This document shows, piece after piece, positions 16,074 to 24,667 of a stretch of 35,991 nucleotides of DNA (its first letter is position 1; the number at the start of each line of letters is the position of its first letter). Source of the stretch: Euzebyales bacterium (lineage in GTDB: Bacteria; Actinomycetota; Nitriliruptoria; Euzebyales; JAHELV01); the NCBI GenBank assembly GCA_036374135.1, contig DASUUK010000046.1:1-35991 (forward strand), given 5' to 3'. The notes below the pieces were generated by a model. The model was given only the letters and a program-made list of their open reading frames with translations. It was not told the DNA's origin and made no database searches. Made by a program: the position numbers and the translations under genes.

Positions 16074-17360
16074 CTACTCGAGGTCCAGCACGAAGCTCGC
16101 GTCCGCGACGAACTCGGCGCGGACGCTCGCAGGATGGTCGCGCTGCCATCCGGAGATGCGCTCGCGTATCTGACGCAGATGCTGTCGGTCGGTCGAGTCG
16201 GCCCCGTCGGTGGAGGCGGTCACCCAGATCGTGAAGGGATCGCCGACCTGCGGCGTCGGAGCGGTCGACGGCCCCTCGCCAACGCGTGATCCGATGATGG
16301 CGTCGATGACCCGGTTGTCGGGGTTGTGATGCGAGCCGTCCGACGGGATGACGTAGTGGTCGGCTGTGATCCGCTCGTAGAACGTGTGATCGCTGTTGTG
16401 CTCCGAACCGTGATGAGGGACCTTGAGGACGTCGACGTGCAGCCCCGCGTCCTGCCTGAGCACGCCCTCCGCCTCGAGTGCGGTCACCACGTCGCCGCCG
16501 AACCCGTCGCCGGTGAGGAGCGCAGTACGCGCACCCTCACGTACCAGGAACATGATGGACGCGAGGTTCGGCACCGTCACGTTGGTCCGGTCGGCGAGCG
16601 CGGCAGCCTGGCCGGCCCGACGAGTGAAGAACACGTCTGCCATCGCGAGTCCGTGTCGATCGGCGTCCAGCAGCAGTGCGTCGACGGCCGCCCGGTTCTC
16701 GGCGACCCATGTCTCCCACTGGGTCTTCAGGGCCTCGAGCTGTTCACGCGTCGGGCCGAGGACCGTGAGAAGCGCATCACCGAGCGCCAGCGGTGCTCCG
16801 CCGGGCTCTGCGACCATCGATCCCCCACCGAACTCCGGGTTGCATGGGATGTCCAGTTGCCCGGGCTCCAACTGGCTGGCCAGCTCGATGCCCTGACTGA
16901 TGCTGGTCGCGATCCCGCCACAGGACTCCGCCGCCTCACGGATCGCCCCGCTGTCCGACGCGGCGAGCACGACCGCGGCCCGCTGCAGCACCCGGATCGG
17001 GGCGCGTCCGTCCATGCCGGTCTGCGCTTCGAAGCCGTTGTGCCAGACCCGGGCGACGTCGGGAGGCCGCCACCGTGAAGGCTCCGGGAACGCGGAGTTG
17101 CCGATCGTGGCGTGGTAGTCGAACACCTTCCAGTCGATCAACAGTTCGAACAGGCCGAGGATGCCCGTGATGTGGTCGGCGTCGATGTGGGAGACGCACA
17201 CCGCATCGAGCCCCTCACCCCGGCGGCGGAGGGCATCCAGACGCGGAAGGACGTTCTCGACGAATGCACCCTTGCGGCCGCCGTCGACCAGGAGGTGCCG
17301 ACCGCCGCTGGACGCCAGGAACGCATCACCATCCGCGGCGTTGAAGAACTCGAGCTTCAT
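16074..17360 (-). CDS. Metallo-beta-lactamase fold hydrolase, ComEC/Rec2-like
   Basis: A 428-residue MBL-fold protein. The metal motif is SHIDADH (His58, Asp60, Asp62, His63), preceded by LLVDGG; a LLTGDG strand and the Rec2-type KVPHHGSEHN motif follow. There are no membrane segments and no signal peptide, so it is a soluble relative of the ComEC nuclease/hydrolase domain. The centre (about residues 100-260) contains a long insertion. ATG 17360 has GAGGAG at seven bases and lies 11 bases after the subtilase stop, so the two genes form an operon. Soluble ComEC-like MBL proteins are recurrent partners of proteases and STAND ATPases in bacterial conflict loci; that role here is inferred. Confidence 0.88.
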   Translation of the reverse strand: MKLEFFNAADGDAFLASSGGRHLLVDGGRKGAFVENVLPRLDALRRRGEGLDAVCVSHIDADHITGILGLFELLIDWKVFDYHATIGNSAFPEPSRWRPPDVARVWHNGFEAQTGMDGRAPIRVLQRAAVVLAASDSGAIREAAESCGGIATSISQGIELASQLEPGQLDIPCNPEFGGGSMVAEPGGAPLALGDALLTVLGPTREQLEALKTQWETWVAENRAAVDALLLDADRHGLAMADVFFTRRAGQAAALADRTNVTVPNLASIMFLVREGARTALLTGDGFGGDVVTALEAEGVLRQDAGLHVDVLKVPHHGSEHNSDHTFYERITADHYVIPSDGSHHNPDNRVIDAIIGSRVGEGPSTAPTPQVGDPFTIWVTASTDGADSTDRQHLRQIRERISGWQRDHPASVRAEFVADASFVLDLE

Positions 17361-17371
17361 GCGCGCGCTCC

Positions 17372-19486
17372 TCAGCCGCGGGGGAGCCCGCTGTACCAAC
17401 GGGTCTCTTCGATGGCGGCCGCGGGATCGATCACGCCGAAGCCGGCGTCCTTGCGCCACTGGTAGTCCGCCCCGGCGAGCGGCCGGGACGTGCGACGCAG
17501 GATCCCGCTGATCTGTGGGGCGGTCAGCCGTGGCTCGATGGCGAGCATGAGGCCCACGACGCCGGCCACCAGAGGACTCGCCATGGACGTCCCGGTCATG
17601 GTGGTCCACCGGTCGGCTGGACCGCGGCGTGCGAATCCGTTCGCGGCGACGATGTCGGTCCCGGGCGCTGCGAGATCCGGCTTCGGCCGTCCGTCGCCGG
17701 TCGGCCCGTCGCTGCTGCTGTTGTTGATCATGCGGTTCGTGTCGTCGTAGTTCGTGACCGACACGACCCGCTGCCCGCACGCCAGCGAGCTGACAGTCGA
17801 TTCGTCGCTGTGCGTGCGCGCCGAGAAGTAGGAGGGGAACCGCCACGCGTTGACGCTGGCGCCGATCGGCCCGAGGCGGCGCGGATCATCGCGTTCGATC
17901 CAGGCGTGGTACCGACCGTCACGGATGTGATGACCTTGCAGGCGGACGAGCCAGGTCCCCGCGCGCACGCCGACCACCTCGCCGCTCGACGCGAAGAATG
18001 GCGCGAGGAACACCGAGATCCGATTCATCCCGTTGGCCGGGTAGTACAGCTCGTTGTAGATGCTGAGCAGCGTGCCGTCGGTGAGCTGGTGGTTCTCGAC
18101 GTGCTCGCCGCCGGTGATCGGGCCCACCCATGGCAGTCCCGGCGGTTTGACCGAGACCTCGACGCGGTCCTGCGACGAGTACCAGACCTCCATCTCGTTC
18201 TCGGACACGTCGGCGACCGTGTTGCCGACGACCTGCCACTCGAGGTCGGACACGAGTCCGGCGGCGGAGATGTGCCCCCGATGGTGGATCGGGCCCGTGA
18301 CGAAGCTGGGGGCCGCGGCGTGCTCCGGGGACACATGACCGGCGTTGCCGGCTGCCACGCAGACGGCACGCCCCGGATATGACAGCGCCGCGTCGATCCA
18401 CCGGCTGACAGCGCTCGTTCCGTCGTGCGCATGGCCGTTGGTCCCGAGGCTGATGTTGATCGACACGGGCAGCGGACGGTCCAGACCGCGCTCTCGGCCC
18501 ATCTCGCCCGCCATGGCGAACAGGTAGTCGACGGCGTGCGCGAGGCGGGTCGAGTCGTAGAACGAGCGGCGGCGGTCCTCGGCGTCGGGATCGAGTGCCA
18601 GCAGCACGGCGGCGATCGGCGCGCGCCGGCACACGCCGTGCGCGCCGGCGGCGATGCTCGCGACGTGCGTCCCGTGCGACCCCGGCACCCGTTGGGACTG
18701 CGGCTCCAGCCGCCACGCCGGCAGACCACCCTGCCGCTCGGACGCGAGCGCGGCGTCGAGCTCGGGTTTGTGGAACTCGGCACCATAGTCCTGGATGCCC
18801 GGCGCCGAGGCGCCTCGTCGCACGGCGGGCGACACCCTGGCCGTGCCGGCCTGGTCCCAGATGCGCGCGAACCTCGTCCCGTGGTCGTCGACGAACTCGG
18901 GGTGCGAGAAGTCGAAACCTTCGACGTCGATGATCCCGATGAGGACGTCCTCGCCGTACCCGTGGACGTCGGCGTCGCCGAAGGCGCGCTCGGCGGACGG
19001 TGGAGCGGTCGACCGATCCACCGATCGGTCCGGTGTCGGAGCCGACAGCGGCTGCCCCGGCTCGATGTAGGCGACCTCGGGTCGCCGTTCGAGCGCCGCG
19101 ACCTGATCGAGTGTCAGCTCAGCGGTCAGTTGGTCGTCTCGCCGCGCCGTCACGGCCCTGCCGCTGCGTGCGGCGACGGTCGAGTCGGTGATCACCGGCG
19201 ACGCGGCGGCGTCCCGCAGGCGCACGAACACCGAGACCTCCACCTCCGGCACCGTTGGCGCACCGCGAGCGTGGACGGTGTCCCGTTCGTCCAACCCGGC
19301 CGCAGTCGTCAGCCGGACCCGGTCACCACGAACGGCTGGCGTCGTCCCGACCTGCGCGTCACTCAGCGCCCGCAGCGCCGCGGCGTGCTCGGCACGGATG
19401 ACGTTGTGCCTCGTGCTGCCGGTCGCCATGAGTTGCAGCTTCGGATCGATGCGACGCACGGATCCGCGAACGTTCGGCGGTCTCAT
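17372..19486 (-). CDS. S8 family subtilisin-like serine peptidase
   Basis: A 704-residue subtilase. An N-terminal region of about 180 residues includes a propeptide-like stretch (LTAELTLDQVAALERRPEVAYIEPG). The catalytic residues are Asp187 (IIDVEGFDF), His271 (SHGTHVASIAAG), the oxyanion Asn381 (VAAGNAGH) and Ser634 (TGTSMASP). Between Asn and Ser a roughly 150-residue beta-rich insertion (EVWYSSQDRVEVSVKPPG onward) resembles the jelly-roll insert of Csp-type subtilases. No signal peptide or transport motif is visible, so an intracellular enzyme is likely. The ATG at 19486 is well spaced from GGAG. It heads the S8-MBL operon; upstream lies a 134-base gap to the TauE-family gene on the same strand. 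Confidence 0.93.
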   Translation of the reverse strand: MRPPNVRGSVRRIDPKLQLMATGSTRHNVIRAEHAAALRALSDAQVGTTPAVRGDRVRLTTAAGLDERDTVHARGAPTVPEVEVSVFVRLRDAAASPVITDSTVAARSGRAVTARRDDQLTAELTLDQVAALERRPEVAYIEPGQPLSAPTPDRSVDRSTAPPSAERAFGDADVHGYGEDVLIGIIDVEGFDFSHPEFVDDHGTRFARIWDQAGTARVSPAVRRGASAPGIQDYGAEFHKPELDAALASERQGGLPAWRLEPQSQRVPGSHGTHVASIAAGAHGVCRRAPIAAVLLALDPDAEDRRRSFYDSTRLAHAVDYLFAMAGEMGRERGLDRPLPVSINISLGTNGHAHDGTSAVSRWIDAALSYPGRAVCVAAGNAGHVSPEHAAAPSFVTGPIHHRGHISAAGLVSDLEWQVVGNTVADVSENEMEVWYSSQDRVEVSVKPPGLPWVGPITGGEHVENHQLTDGTLLSIYNELYYPANGMNRISVFLAPFFASSGEVVGVRAGTWLVRLQGHHIRDGRYHAWIERDDPRRLGPIGASVNAWRFPSYFSARTHSDESTVSSLACGQRVVSVTNYDDTNRMINNSSSDGPTGDGRPKPDLAAPGTDIVAANGFARRGPADRWTTMTGTSMASPLVAGVVGLMLAIEPRLTAPQISGILRRTSRPLAGADYQWRKDAGFGVIDPAAAIEETRWYSGLPRG

Positions 19487-19620
19487 CACAGCTCCGGTCA
19501 GAGGCGGTGTGCGGCGCCACGCGCATCGACCCGATCATCGTGACGACCGCCCGCTGCGCCCCGCGCGTTGGTGTCGCTGAGGCGCACAGTATGGTCGCCA
19601 CATCGGCGCAGTCAAGGCCG

Positions 19621-20337
19621 TCACAGGCGCACGAGCAGTCGCGCCGTGTAGCCCGCCATGACCGCCCAGAACAGCGTCCGGTACCCCCGCTCGCCGAGCT
19701 CGCGGTTGATGTAGCGACCGGATAGCGTGCCGACGATCATCAGCGGGATGGCAGCCACCGCAATGCGCAGATCCGTCGCACTCAACAGGCTGGCCTCGGC
19801 GAACACGGCCGCCTTGGTCGCGTCGCCGGCCAGCGAGGCCAGCGACGCGGCACCGACGAAGTGCCGGCGGTCCATCCGCAGGTTGCGGATGGCGACGCCC
19901 TTCAGCGGCCCGGACGTGCCGGAGAAGCCGGAGGTCGCGCCCGACACGAACGCGAGCGTCGGCGCTCCCACCCGCTGCAGCGCGATCAGGTCATATCGCT
20001 CCGCGAGCAGCGTCCCGACGAACATTGCGATCACCGTGACGGTGACGAGCGAGTCGGGAGCCGCGACGAGGAGGCTGGCGCCGACGGCCGCGCCGAGCGA
20101 GATCACCACAATGACGATCAACGCGCGACGGTACGGCAGTGTCGCGCGGTACGCCGCCACCTTGACGACGTTGTTGGCCGCGAGCAGCAGCGCCGCCAGC
20201 GCGATGCCGTGCTTCGTGCCGATGATCAGCGCCAGCGCCGGCACGAGGATCAACGAGCCTCCCAGGCCGGCCGCCGCCGACACGGTGAACGAGGAGAACA
20301 CGGCCACCAGGGCCAGCACCGCGGCAAGTGGCGTCAT
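19621..20337 (-). CDS. TauE/SafE family sulfite exporter-like membrane protein
   Basis: A 238-residue polytopic membrane protein with about seven hydrophobic segments. The N-terminal AAAGLGGSLILVPAL repeat motif and the second, related SGATSGFSGTSGPLKG motif after the middle mark the two halves of TauE/SafE anion exporters. It may export sulfite, sulfonates or other organic anions, but the substrate cannot be told. It splits the protease cluster and has its own promoter (TTGACA, 17 bases, TAGCGT at 20474-20446), so it may be a bystander. No strong ribosome site precedes ATG 20337. Confidence 0.88.
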   Translation of the reverse strand: MTPLAAVLALVAVFSSFTVSAAAGLGGSLILVPALALIIGTKHGIALAALLLAANNVVKVAAYRATLPYRRALIVIVVISLGAAVGASLLVAAPDSLVTVTVIAMFVGTLLAERYDLIALQRVGAPTLAFVSGATSGFSGTSGPLKGVAIRNLRMDRRHFVGAASLASLAGDATKAAVFAEASLLSATDLRIAVAAIPLMIVGTLSGRYINRELGERGYRTLFWAVMAGYTARLLVRL

Positions 20338-20445
20338 CGGGCGGCTACGCAGGCGATCGGAGGCACGAGGACCACCACAGACGCAATCGCCACCGCCGCG
20401 CCGGTGCGATGGCCGACCGTGACAATCCTCGCCTGAAGTGACGAC

Positions 20446-20474
20446 ACGCTATGGGGTGCAGCAATGTGTGTCAA
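20446..20474 (-). promoter_or_regulatory. Sigma-70-type promoter for the TauE-family gene
   Basis: On the minus strand a perfect -35 TTGACA (20474-20469), a 17-base spacer and a -10 TAGCGT (20451-20446) point towards the gene starting at 20337, leaving a leader of about 100 bases. Confidence 0.6.
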
Positions 20475-20639
20475 TGGCAGCGAAGGCGGCAGAAAGTGGC
20501 GCTGATCAGGCCGTGCCCGCTGACGTCTCGGTCGGCGGGGTCACGACGTCGATGTCCCATCACCGGTATCAGTCCTGCCCACCCGGGCTCTTGATCAGCG
20601 AACGGCACGTCGCGACGGTGACCACTCGATGAATTCAGC

Positions 20640-20668
20640 TTGTGCAATCAGGTACCGGAATGTATGCA
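20640..20668 (+). promoter_or_regulatory. Candidate promoter of the protease run
   Basis: TTGTGC (20640-20645), a 17-base spacer and TATGCA (20663-20668) lie about 75 bases before the start of the EAD-trypsin gene, in locally AT-richer DNA. Both hexamers match the consensus only in part. Confidence 0.35.
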
Positions 20669-20744
20669 TCGTGCCAGCGGTCACGAGCTGCCGGCGTGCG
20701 GGCCGGCGTGAGCGCTCGCTGCATCATTGACGGAGGGCAGCCAC

Positions 20745-22010
20745 GTGACGACGGATTTCTCCGGATATCTGACCGCTGAACAGCTGCGTGTCGTGCACAA
20801 CGCTGCGGTCGCGGCCGGGCTCACCCGCTCAGACGACCATCTCGACGTGTTGCTGGCGGGTCTGCCACGCGACTTCGTTGGATCGCTCCCCGGATCCGGC
20901 GAAGACCCGGCCGCCCGCCTGTCGGCGCAGCTCAGGACGCTCAACACCGTCCACAACCTCAGCGACGGCAACGTGCCGCTGTTGACCTGGCTGCAACAGG
21001 CGACCGCGCTCGCAAGCGACGGCCGGCCGGCGGACGTGTTCGAGGCCGCGATCGACCACGTGAGCCACACGACGGCCGCGGTGCCGCCGGCGGTCGCCGC
21101 GCAGCTGCGCGCGGCGCCACCACGAGCAGGCGCGGGCCCGGACACGCGCGGTGGACCGATCACGCGGGGGACTCCCACCGAGGCGCCGCCGGCCATCAAC
21201 ACCGACGTCCTGCCCGAGGCGTTGGTCGCCGGATCCGATCAGACGGTGGAGATAGCGTTCCTGCAGGGCGCGCTGACCAGCGCCAAGTCGGTGGTCAAGC
21301 TGCTGGTGCACCGGCACGAGGAAGGTGACCCGGTGTTCGAGGCCGGTGACGAGCCATGGCTCATCAACGGCACGGGATGGTTCGTCGGCCCGGATCTCGT
21401 GATCACCAACCACCACGTCATCAATGCCCGCCGCACGGCCCCCGTTGCGGAAGATGACGCGTCACCCGAGGACTTCCGGCTGCAGGCGGAGCACACCACC
21501 GTCATCTTCGACTACCTCGAGGACCAGGTGCCGTCGGTCACGGCCGACACCGGCGACGACGCGCTGCTGGCCGCCGACAAGGAGCTCGACTTCGCGATCC
21601 TGCGCGTTCCTCCCGCCGACCCGCCGCGCGACCCGCTCAACCTGCGGAGGAACCCCATCCGCAAACGTCCACAGCAGGCACTCGGTACCCGGGTCAACGT
21701 CCTGCAGCACCCGAACGGCGACCCGATGCGGCTCGGCTTCCGCGACAACTTCGTCGTGCTCGGCGACAACGACTGGCTCGCGTACCTGACCGACACCCAG
21801 TTCGGCTCGTCCGGTTCACCCGTGTGCGACGACGGTTGGTTCGTCGCCGCGCTGCACTCCGGATCGCGCAGCATCTCGTCCACCGGACTGGAGATCCGCG
21901 GCCAGAGGGTGCGTCGGGAGAACTACGGCATCCCGATCAGCAGGATCCTCACGCACCTCGAGGAGAACCTGCCCGACCTGCACTTGGAGATCCTCGCCGC
22001 CCAACCCTGA
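20745..22010 (+). CDS. Trypsin-like serine protease with N-terminal EAD1-like domain
   Basis: A 421-residue protein; GTG 20745 follows GGAGGG at seven bases. Residues 1-90 form an all-helical domain (LTAEQLRVVHNAAVAAGL, then a run ending VPLLTWLQQATALA) whose pattern resembles effector-associated domain 1, a death-like adaptor found in bacterial conflict systems. After a Pro/Thr-rich linker (about 110-155) comes a V8/trypsin fold with His224 (ITNHHVIN), Asp282 (KELDFAILRV) and Ser356 (QFGSSGSPV); the triad is complete. There is no signal peptide, so it is probably a cytoplasmic effector recruited through its N-terminal domain. It is the first gene of the plus-strand protease run. The EAD assignment is by pattern only and is less certain than the protease call. 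Confidence 0.87.
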   Translation: MTTDFSGYLTAEQLRVVHNAAVAAGLTRSDDHLDVLLAGLPRDFVGSLPGSGEDPAARLSAQLRTLNTVHNLSDGNVPLLTWLQQATALASDGRPADVFEAAIDHVSHTTAAVPPAVAAQLRAAPPRAGAGPDTRGGPITRGTPTEAPPAINTDVLPEALVAGSDQTVEIAFLQGALTSAKSVVKLLVHRHEEGDPVFEAGDEPWLINGTGWFVGPDLVITNHHVINARRTAPVAEDDASPEDFRLQAEHTTVIFDYLEDQVPSVTADTGDDALLAADKELDFAILRVPPADPPRDPLNLRRNPIRKRPQQALGTRVNVLQHPNGDPMRLGFRDNFVVLGDNDWLAYLTDTQFGSSGSPVCDDGWFVAALHSGSRSISSTGLEIRGQRVRRENYGIPISRILTHLEENLPDLHLEILAAQP

Positions 22011-22043
22011 GAGCCCGAACGACCCCCGGAACAGGAGATGACG

Positions 22044-22913
22044 ATGTCAGACATCACGTTCGAACCCCGCCGATGTGCGACCCACGACATCAGCATGGCG
22101 GACCGCTCCCGCCTCGCCGCGCTGGAAGGCCGCTACCTCGACGAGACCCGCATCGCCGAGGCGGACCTCAGAGTTGAGATCGCGGTGGCGTTCATCCACG
22201 TGGTCGACGGCGACGCGGGAACCGTCACGGCCGAGCAGCGGCACAAGCAGATCGAGGTGATGAACGAGGCGTTCGAGTTCATGGGCATCTCGTTCACCTT
22301 CGACGAGAACGACGTCACGGTGGTAGACGACCCGGCCTTCTTCGCGATGGGACACGGCTCGCTGCGTGAGCGCAACTGCAAGTCTCAGAACCAGATGCTG
22401 GATCCGACGCAGGGCTTGAACTTCTACACCGCGGAGCCCGGCGGTGGCCTGCTCGGATGGGCGACGTTCCCCGTTGACATGGAAGGCGACCCCGACATGG
22501 ACGGCGTCGTGATGCTCCATACGACCCTGCCCGACGGCGCCATGGCTCCCTACAACCTCGGGCTGACCGCCGTGCACGAGGTCGGGCACTGGCTGGGCCT
22601 GTACCACACGTTCCAGGACGGCTGCTTCGGCCTCGGCGACGAGGTGAGCGACACACCCGCGCACGGCGGGCCCAACTTCGGCAAGCCCGCGGACGAGGAC
22701 CAGCCCCACAACCTGTGCGAGTCGGCTCCGGCGGGAGCGGACTGCCCCACCCACAACTACATGAACTACGTCGACGACGACTGGATGAACGAGTTCACGC
22801 CAGGACAGAAGGAGCGTGCGTGGGCGCAGATCGGCATGTTCCGGTCCGACCTCCTGGCCGCCGGCGCCGAGGAAGCGGGGTTCAAGGAGGCCGGTCAGGC
22901 GTACGTGTGGTGA
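22044..22913 (+). CDS. M43 (pappalysin/cytophagalysin) zinc metalloprotease
   Basis: A 289-residue metzincin. The extended zinc motif HEVGHWLGLYH (His178, Glu179, His182, His188) and the Met-turn in NYMNYVDDDWMNEFTPGQKERAW (Met240) are diagnostic, with cysteines around NCKSQ, DGCFG, NLCES and ADCPT as in the family. ATG 22044 is best spaced from AGGAG; ATG 22038 directly abuts it. Family members are usually secreted, but the N-terminus here (MSDITFEPRRCATHD) is no signal peptide, which is notable. The 33-base gap to the trypsin gene and the shared strand suggest one operon. Substrate unknown. Confidence 0.92.
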   Translation: MSDITFEPRRCATHDISMADRSRLAALEGRYLDETRIAEADLRVEIAVAFIHVVDGDAGTVTAEQRHKQIEVMNEAFEFMGISFTFDENDVTVVDDPAFFAMGHGSLRERNCKSQNQMLDPTQGLNFYTAEPGGGLLGWATFPVDMEGDPDMDGVVMLHTTLPDGAMAPYNLGLTAVHEVGHWLGLYHTFQDGCFGLGDEVSDTPAHGGPNFGKPADEDQPHNLCESAPAGADCPTHNYMNYVDDDWMNEFTPGQKERAWAQIGMFRSDLLAAGAEEAGFKEAGQAYVW

Positions 22914-22968
22914 CGCCGGGCGCCCTGCACGACACTCCCCTGCCGGAGCCGGCAGGCACGAGGTGACG

Positions 22969-24612
22969 ATGGTCCGGGTGCTGCTGGACGCCGATGGCCT
23001 GCTGCGGAGGTTCGGCCGCCTGGATCCGGACGCCGCTGGGCTCGCCACGGCGTTGACGCGTCTGCAGGAGCGTGTCGCCCGCCGGCCTCGACCGCGAGCC
23101 GCGTCGGCGGCCGAACGGGACCGTCAGCTGATGCTCGGACTTGACGTGGCGGCCGTGCGGTACACCGGCGCCGCAACCGCCTCGGACGGCCACCACGTCG
23201 CCGGCCTGCCGCTCGTCAGCCTGCCGGACGCGGCCGACCTGGGACCCGGCGACCTGTACTTCACCGCTGCCCACACGCGGCTCGCCGCCGCGCTGGGACA
23301 GGGCGCGAGCGGCTACATCGTGGGCCTCGACCCGGCGGTGAGCGATCGCGTCGTCGACGTCTCGACGGTGCCTCGTCTGGTCGAGGAGGCGTTGCGGCTG
23401 CCCACCGCCCGACCTCGATCGGCGGCGACGCGGCGCGGCGGCCTCCTGGCCATCGACGTCCCGTCCCGGGCCCATGCGCGCGCCGAGGTACTCGATGTCA
23501 TCCGTGCCGATCCCAATGCCGACTGGGTGGTCCTGGGAGCGCACCTGCTGCTGTACACCGAGGACCCCGATCTGGAGGATCAACTGGCCGAGCGTCCGGG
23601 CGTCGACCGCCTGTCCTACCGCGTCAGTCGTGACGACCTCCTCGTCTTCCTGCCCGGCGTCGCGGATGGCGACGGCGACGACGGCGGCAGCGGCGGCGGA
23701 GCGGGGCGCAGGGGCGCCGACGACGGGGCGGGGCGCCGGGGCGCCGGACCCGGTGGGCAGCGCGCCACCGACGCCGGGGCGGGCGGCCGCCGTGCGGCGG
23801 GCACACCCACGCCCAGCGGCGATTCGGGCGTGCTGTACGGGCGCGACGGCGTGATCGTGCGGGAGCAGGCGTCTGGTGGACCGCGCTCGGCCGGGGCGGC
23901 ATCGGAGATCTCGGCCGGGAACACGAGCGGGACGTGGTGGAGGTGGCACGACGTGCGACGGCGGTCGTTGGACATCGCCGGTGCCGGGGTAGCGGACGAG
24001 GGTCGACACCTCACGGCGACCGTGGACGACGACGAGGTCGAGACGTTCCGGGCGCGTGTCACCGACCTGGCCGCGACACTGCGTCCACGACTGCGGCCCC
24101 CGATCGGCGAGACGCTCGTGTCGGCGCTGCGGGAACTGGCCGGTCCAGCTGCCGTCGCCGATGCATGGCCGGGGGACGCACTCGGTTCCCCGGAGGACCC
24201 GCCGCGCGACGTCGCGTGGCAGACACCGTATGCCGATGCCGAGTCCGATGAGCTCGTGATCCTGCGCCACGACATGACGGCGGTCGCCGGTGCGCCGGAG
24301 GTTGCTCACGCATCTGACGTCCCAGATCCTGCCGCCCTCGTCCGTCCGGTCGCCGTGGCGCTGGCGACCGCCGAGTTGCTCAGCCGCCGTCCGGCGGCAC
24401 CCGGCGCACTGCACATCCTGCAGCTTCCTGCGTCTGGTGACGGCGGCGCGGGACCGTCACCGGAGGCGCTGTTCCTACTCGCCAGCGAGCGCAACCGTGT
24501 GGGCGCGGTCGCGACGTTCCCGTCGGACGCCGACGACGCGACCGCCCTGCGAACGGTCGCGCGCCTTGCGACGCCGGCATCGTCGCGCGGACGCCCAGGC
24601 GGTGACGCATGA
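22969..24612 (+). CDS. Unrecognised two-part protein of the protease run
   Basis: A 547-residue protein that I cannot place in a family. ATG 22969 (MVRVLLDADGLLRR) follows GAGG closely; GTG 22963 is an alternative. Residues 1-228 look like one alpha/beta region (DLYFTAAHTRLAAALG, then YIVGLDPAVSDRVVDVST, and DWVVLGAHLLLYTEDPDLE). Residues about 231-286 are a low-complexity Gly/Arg/Ala/Asp linker. Residues 287-547 are a second region with a VLYGRDGVIVREQ start, a TWWRWHDVRRRS segment and a C-terminal part ending LHILQLPASG and FLLASERNRVGAVATF. No membrane segment, signal peptide or known catalytic motif is visible. It sits between the M43 and M28 genes (55-base gaps either side), so it is probably cotranscribed with them and may be their substrate, scaffold or inhibitor; that is inference. 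Confidence 0.75.
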   Translation: MVRVLLDADGLLRRFGRLDPDAAGLATALTRLQERVARRPRPRAASAAERDRQLMLGLDVAAVRYTGAATASDGHHVAGLPLVSLPDAADLGPGDLYFTAAHTRLAAALGQGASGYIVGLDPAVSDRVVDVSTVPRLVEEALRLPTARPRSAATRRGGLLAIDVPSRAHARAEVLDVIRADPNADWVVLGAHLLLYTEDPDLEDQLAERPGVDRLSYRVSRDDLLVFLPGVADGDGDDGGSGGGAGRRGADDGAGRRGAGPGGQRATDAGAGGRRAAGTPTPSGDSGVLYGRDGVIVREQASGGPRSAGAASEISAGNTSGTWWRWHDVRRRSLDIAGAGVADEGRHLTATVDDDEVETFRARVTDLAATLRPRLRPPIGETLVSALRELAGPAAVADAWPGDALGSPEDPPRDVAWQTPYADAESDELVILRHDMTAVAGAPEVAHASDVPDPAALVRPVAVALATAELLSRRPAAPGALHILQLPASGDGGAGPSPEALFLLASERNRVGAVATFPSDADDATALRTVARLATPASSRGRPGGDA

Positions 24613-24667
24613 AGCCGCGGGCGACGTCGCCTCCGCGACCGACGGCCACGACATGCGGGAGACCGAC

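Larger units (their letters stand above)
20338..20744. other. 407-bp divergent intergenic region
   Basis: Between the TauE-family gene (minus) and the protease run (plus). It is noticeably less GC-rich than its surroundings, carries a clear sigma-70-type promoter for the minus strand and a weaker candidate for the plus strand, and has no convincing gene. Confidence 0.6.

Noticed and set aside
15411-16289. Plus-strand open frame opposite the broken protease
   Set aside because: No recognisable motif, and the minus strand shows clear trypsin homology with an AGGAG ribosome site.
23661-23826. GC-rich repetitive stretch considered as a tandem repeat or recombination site
   Set aside because: It is an imperfect Gly/Arg/Ala-coding linker inside the 547-residue protein; no exact repeat unit is maintained.
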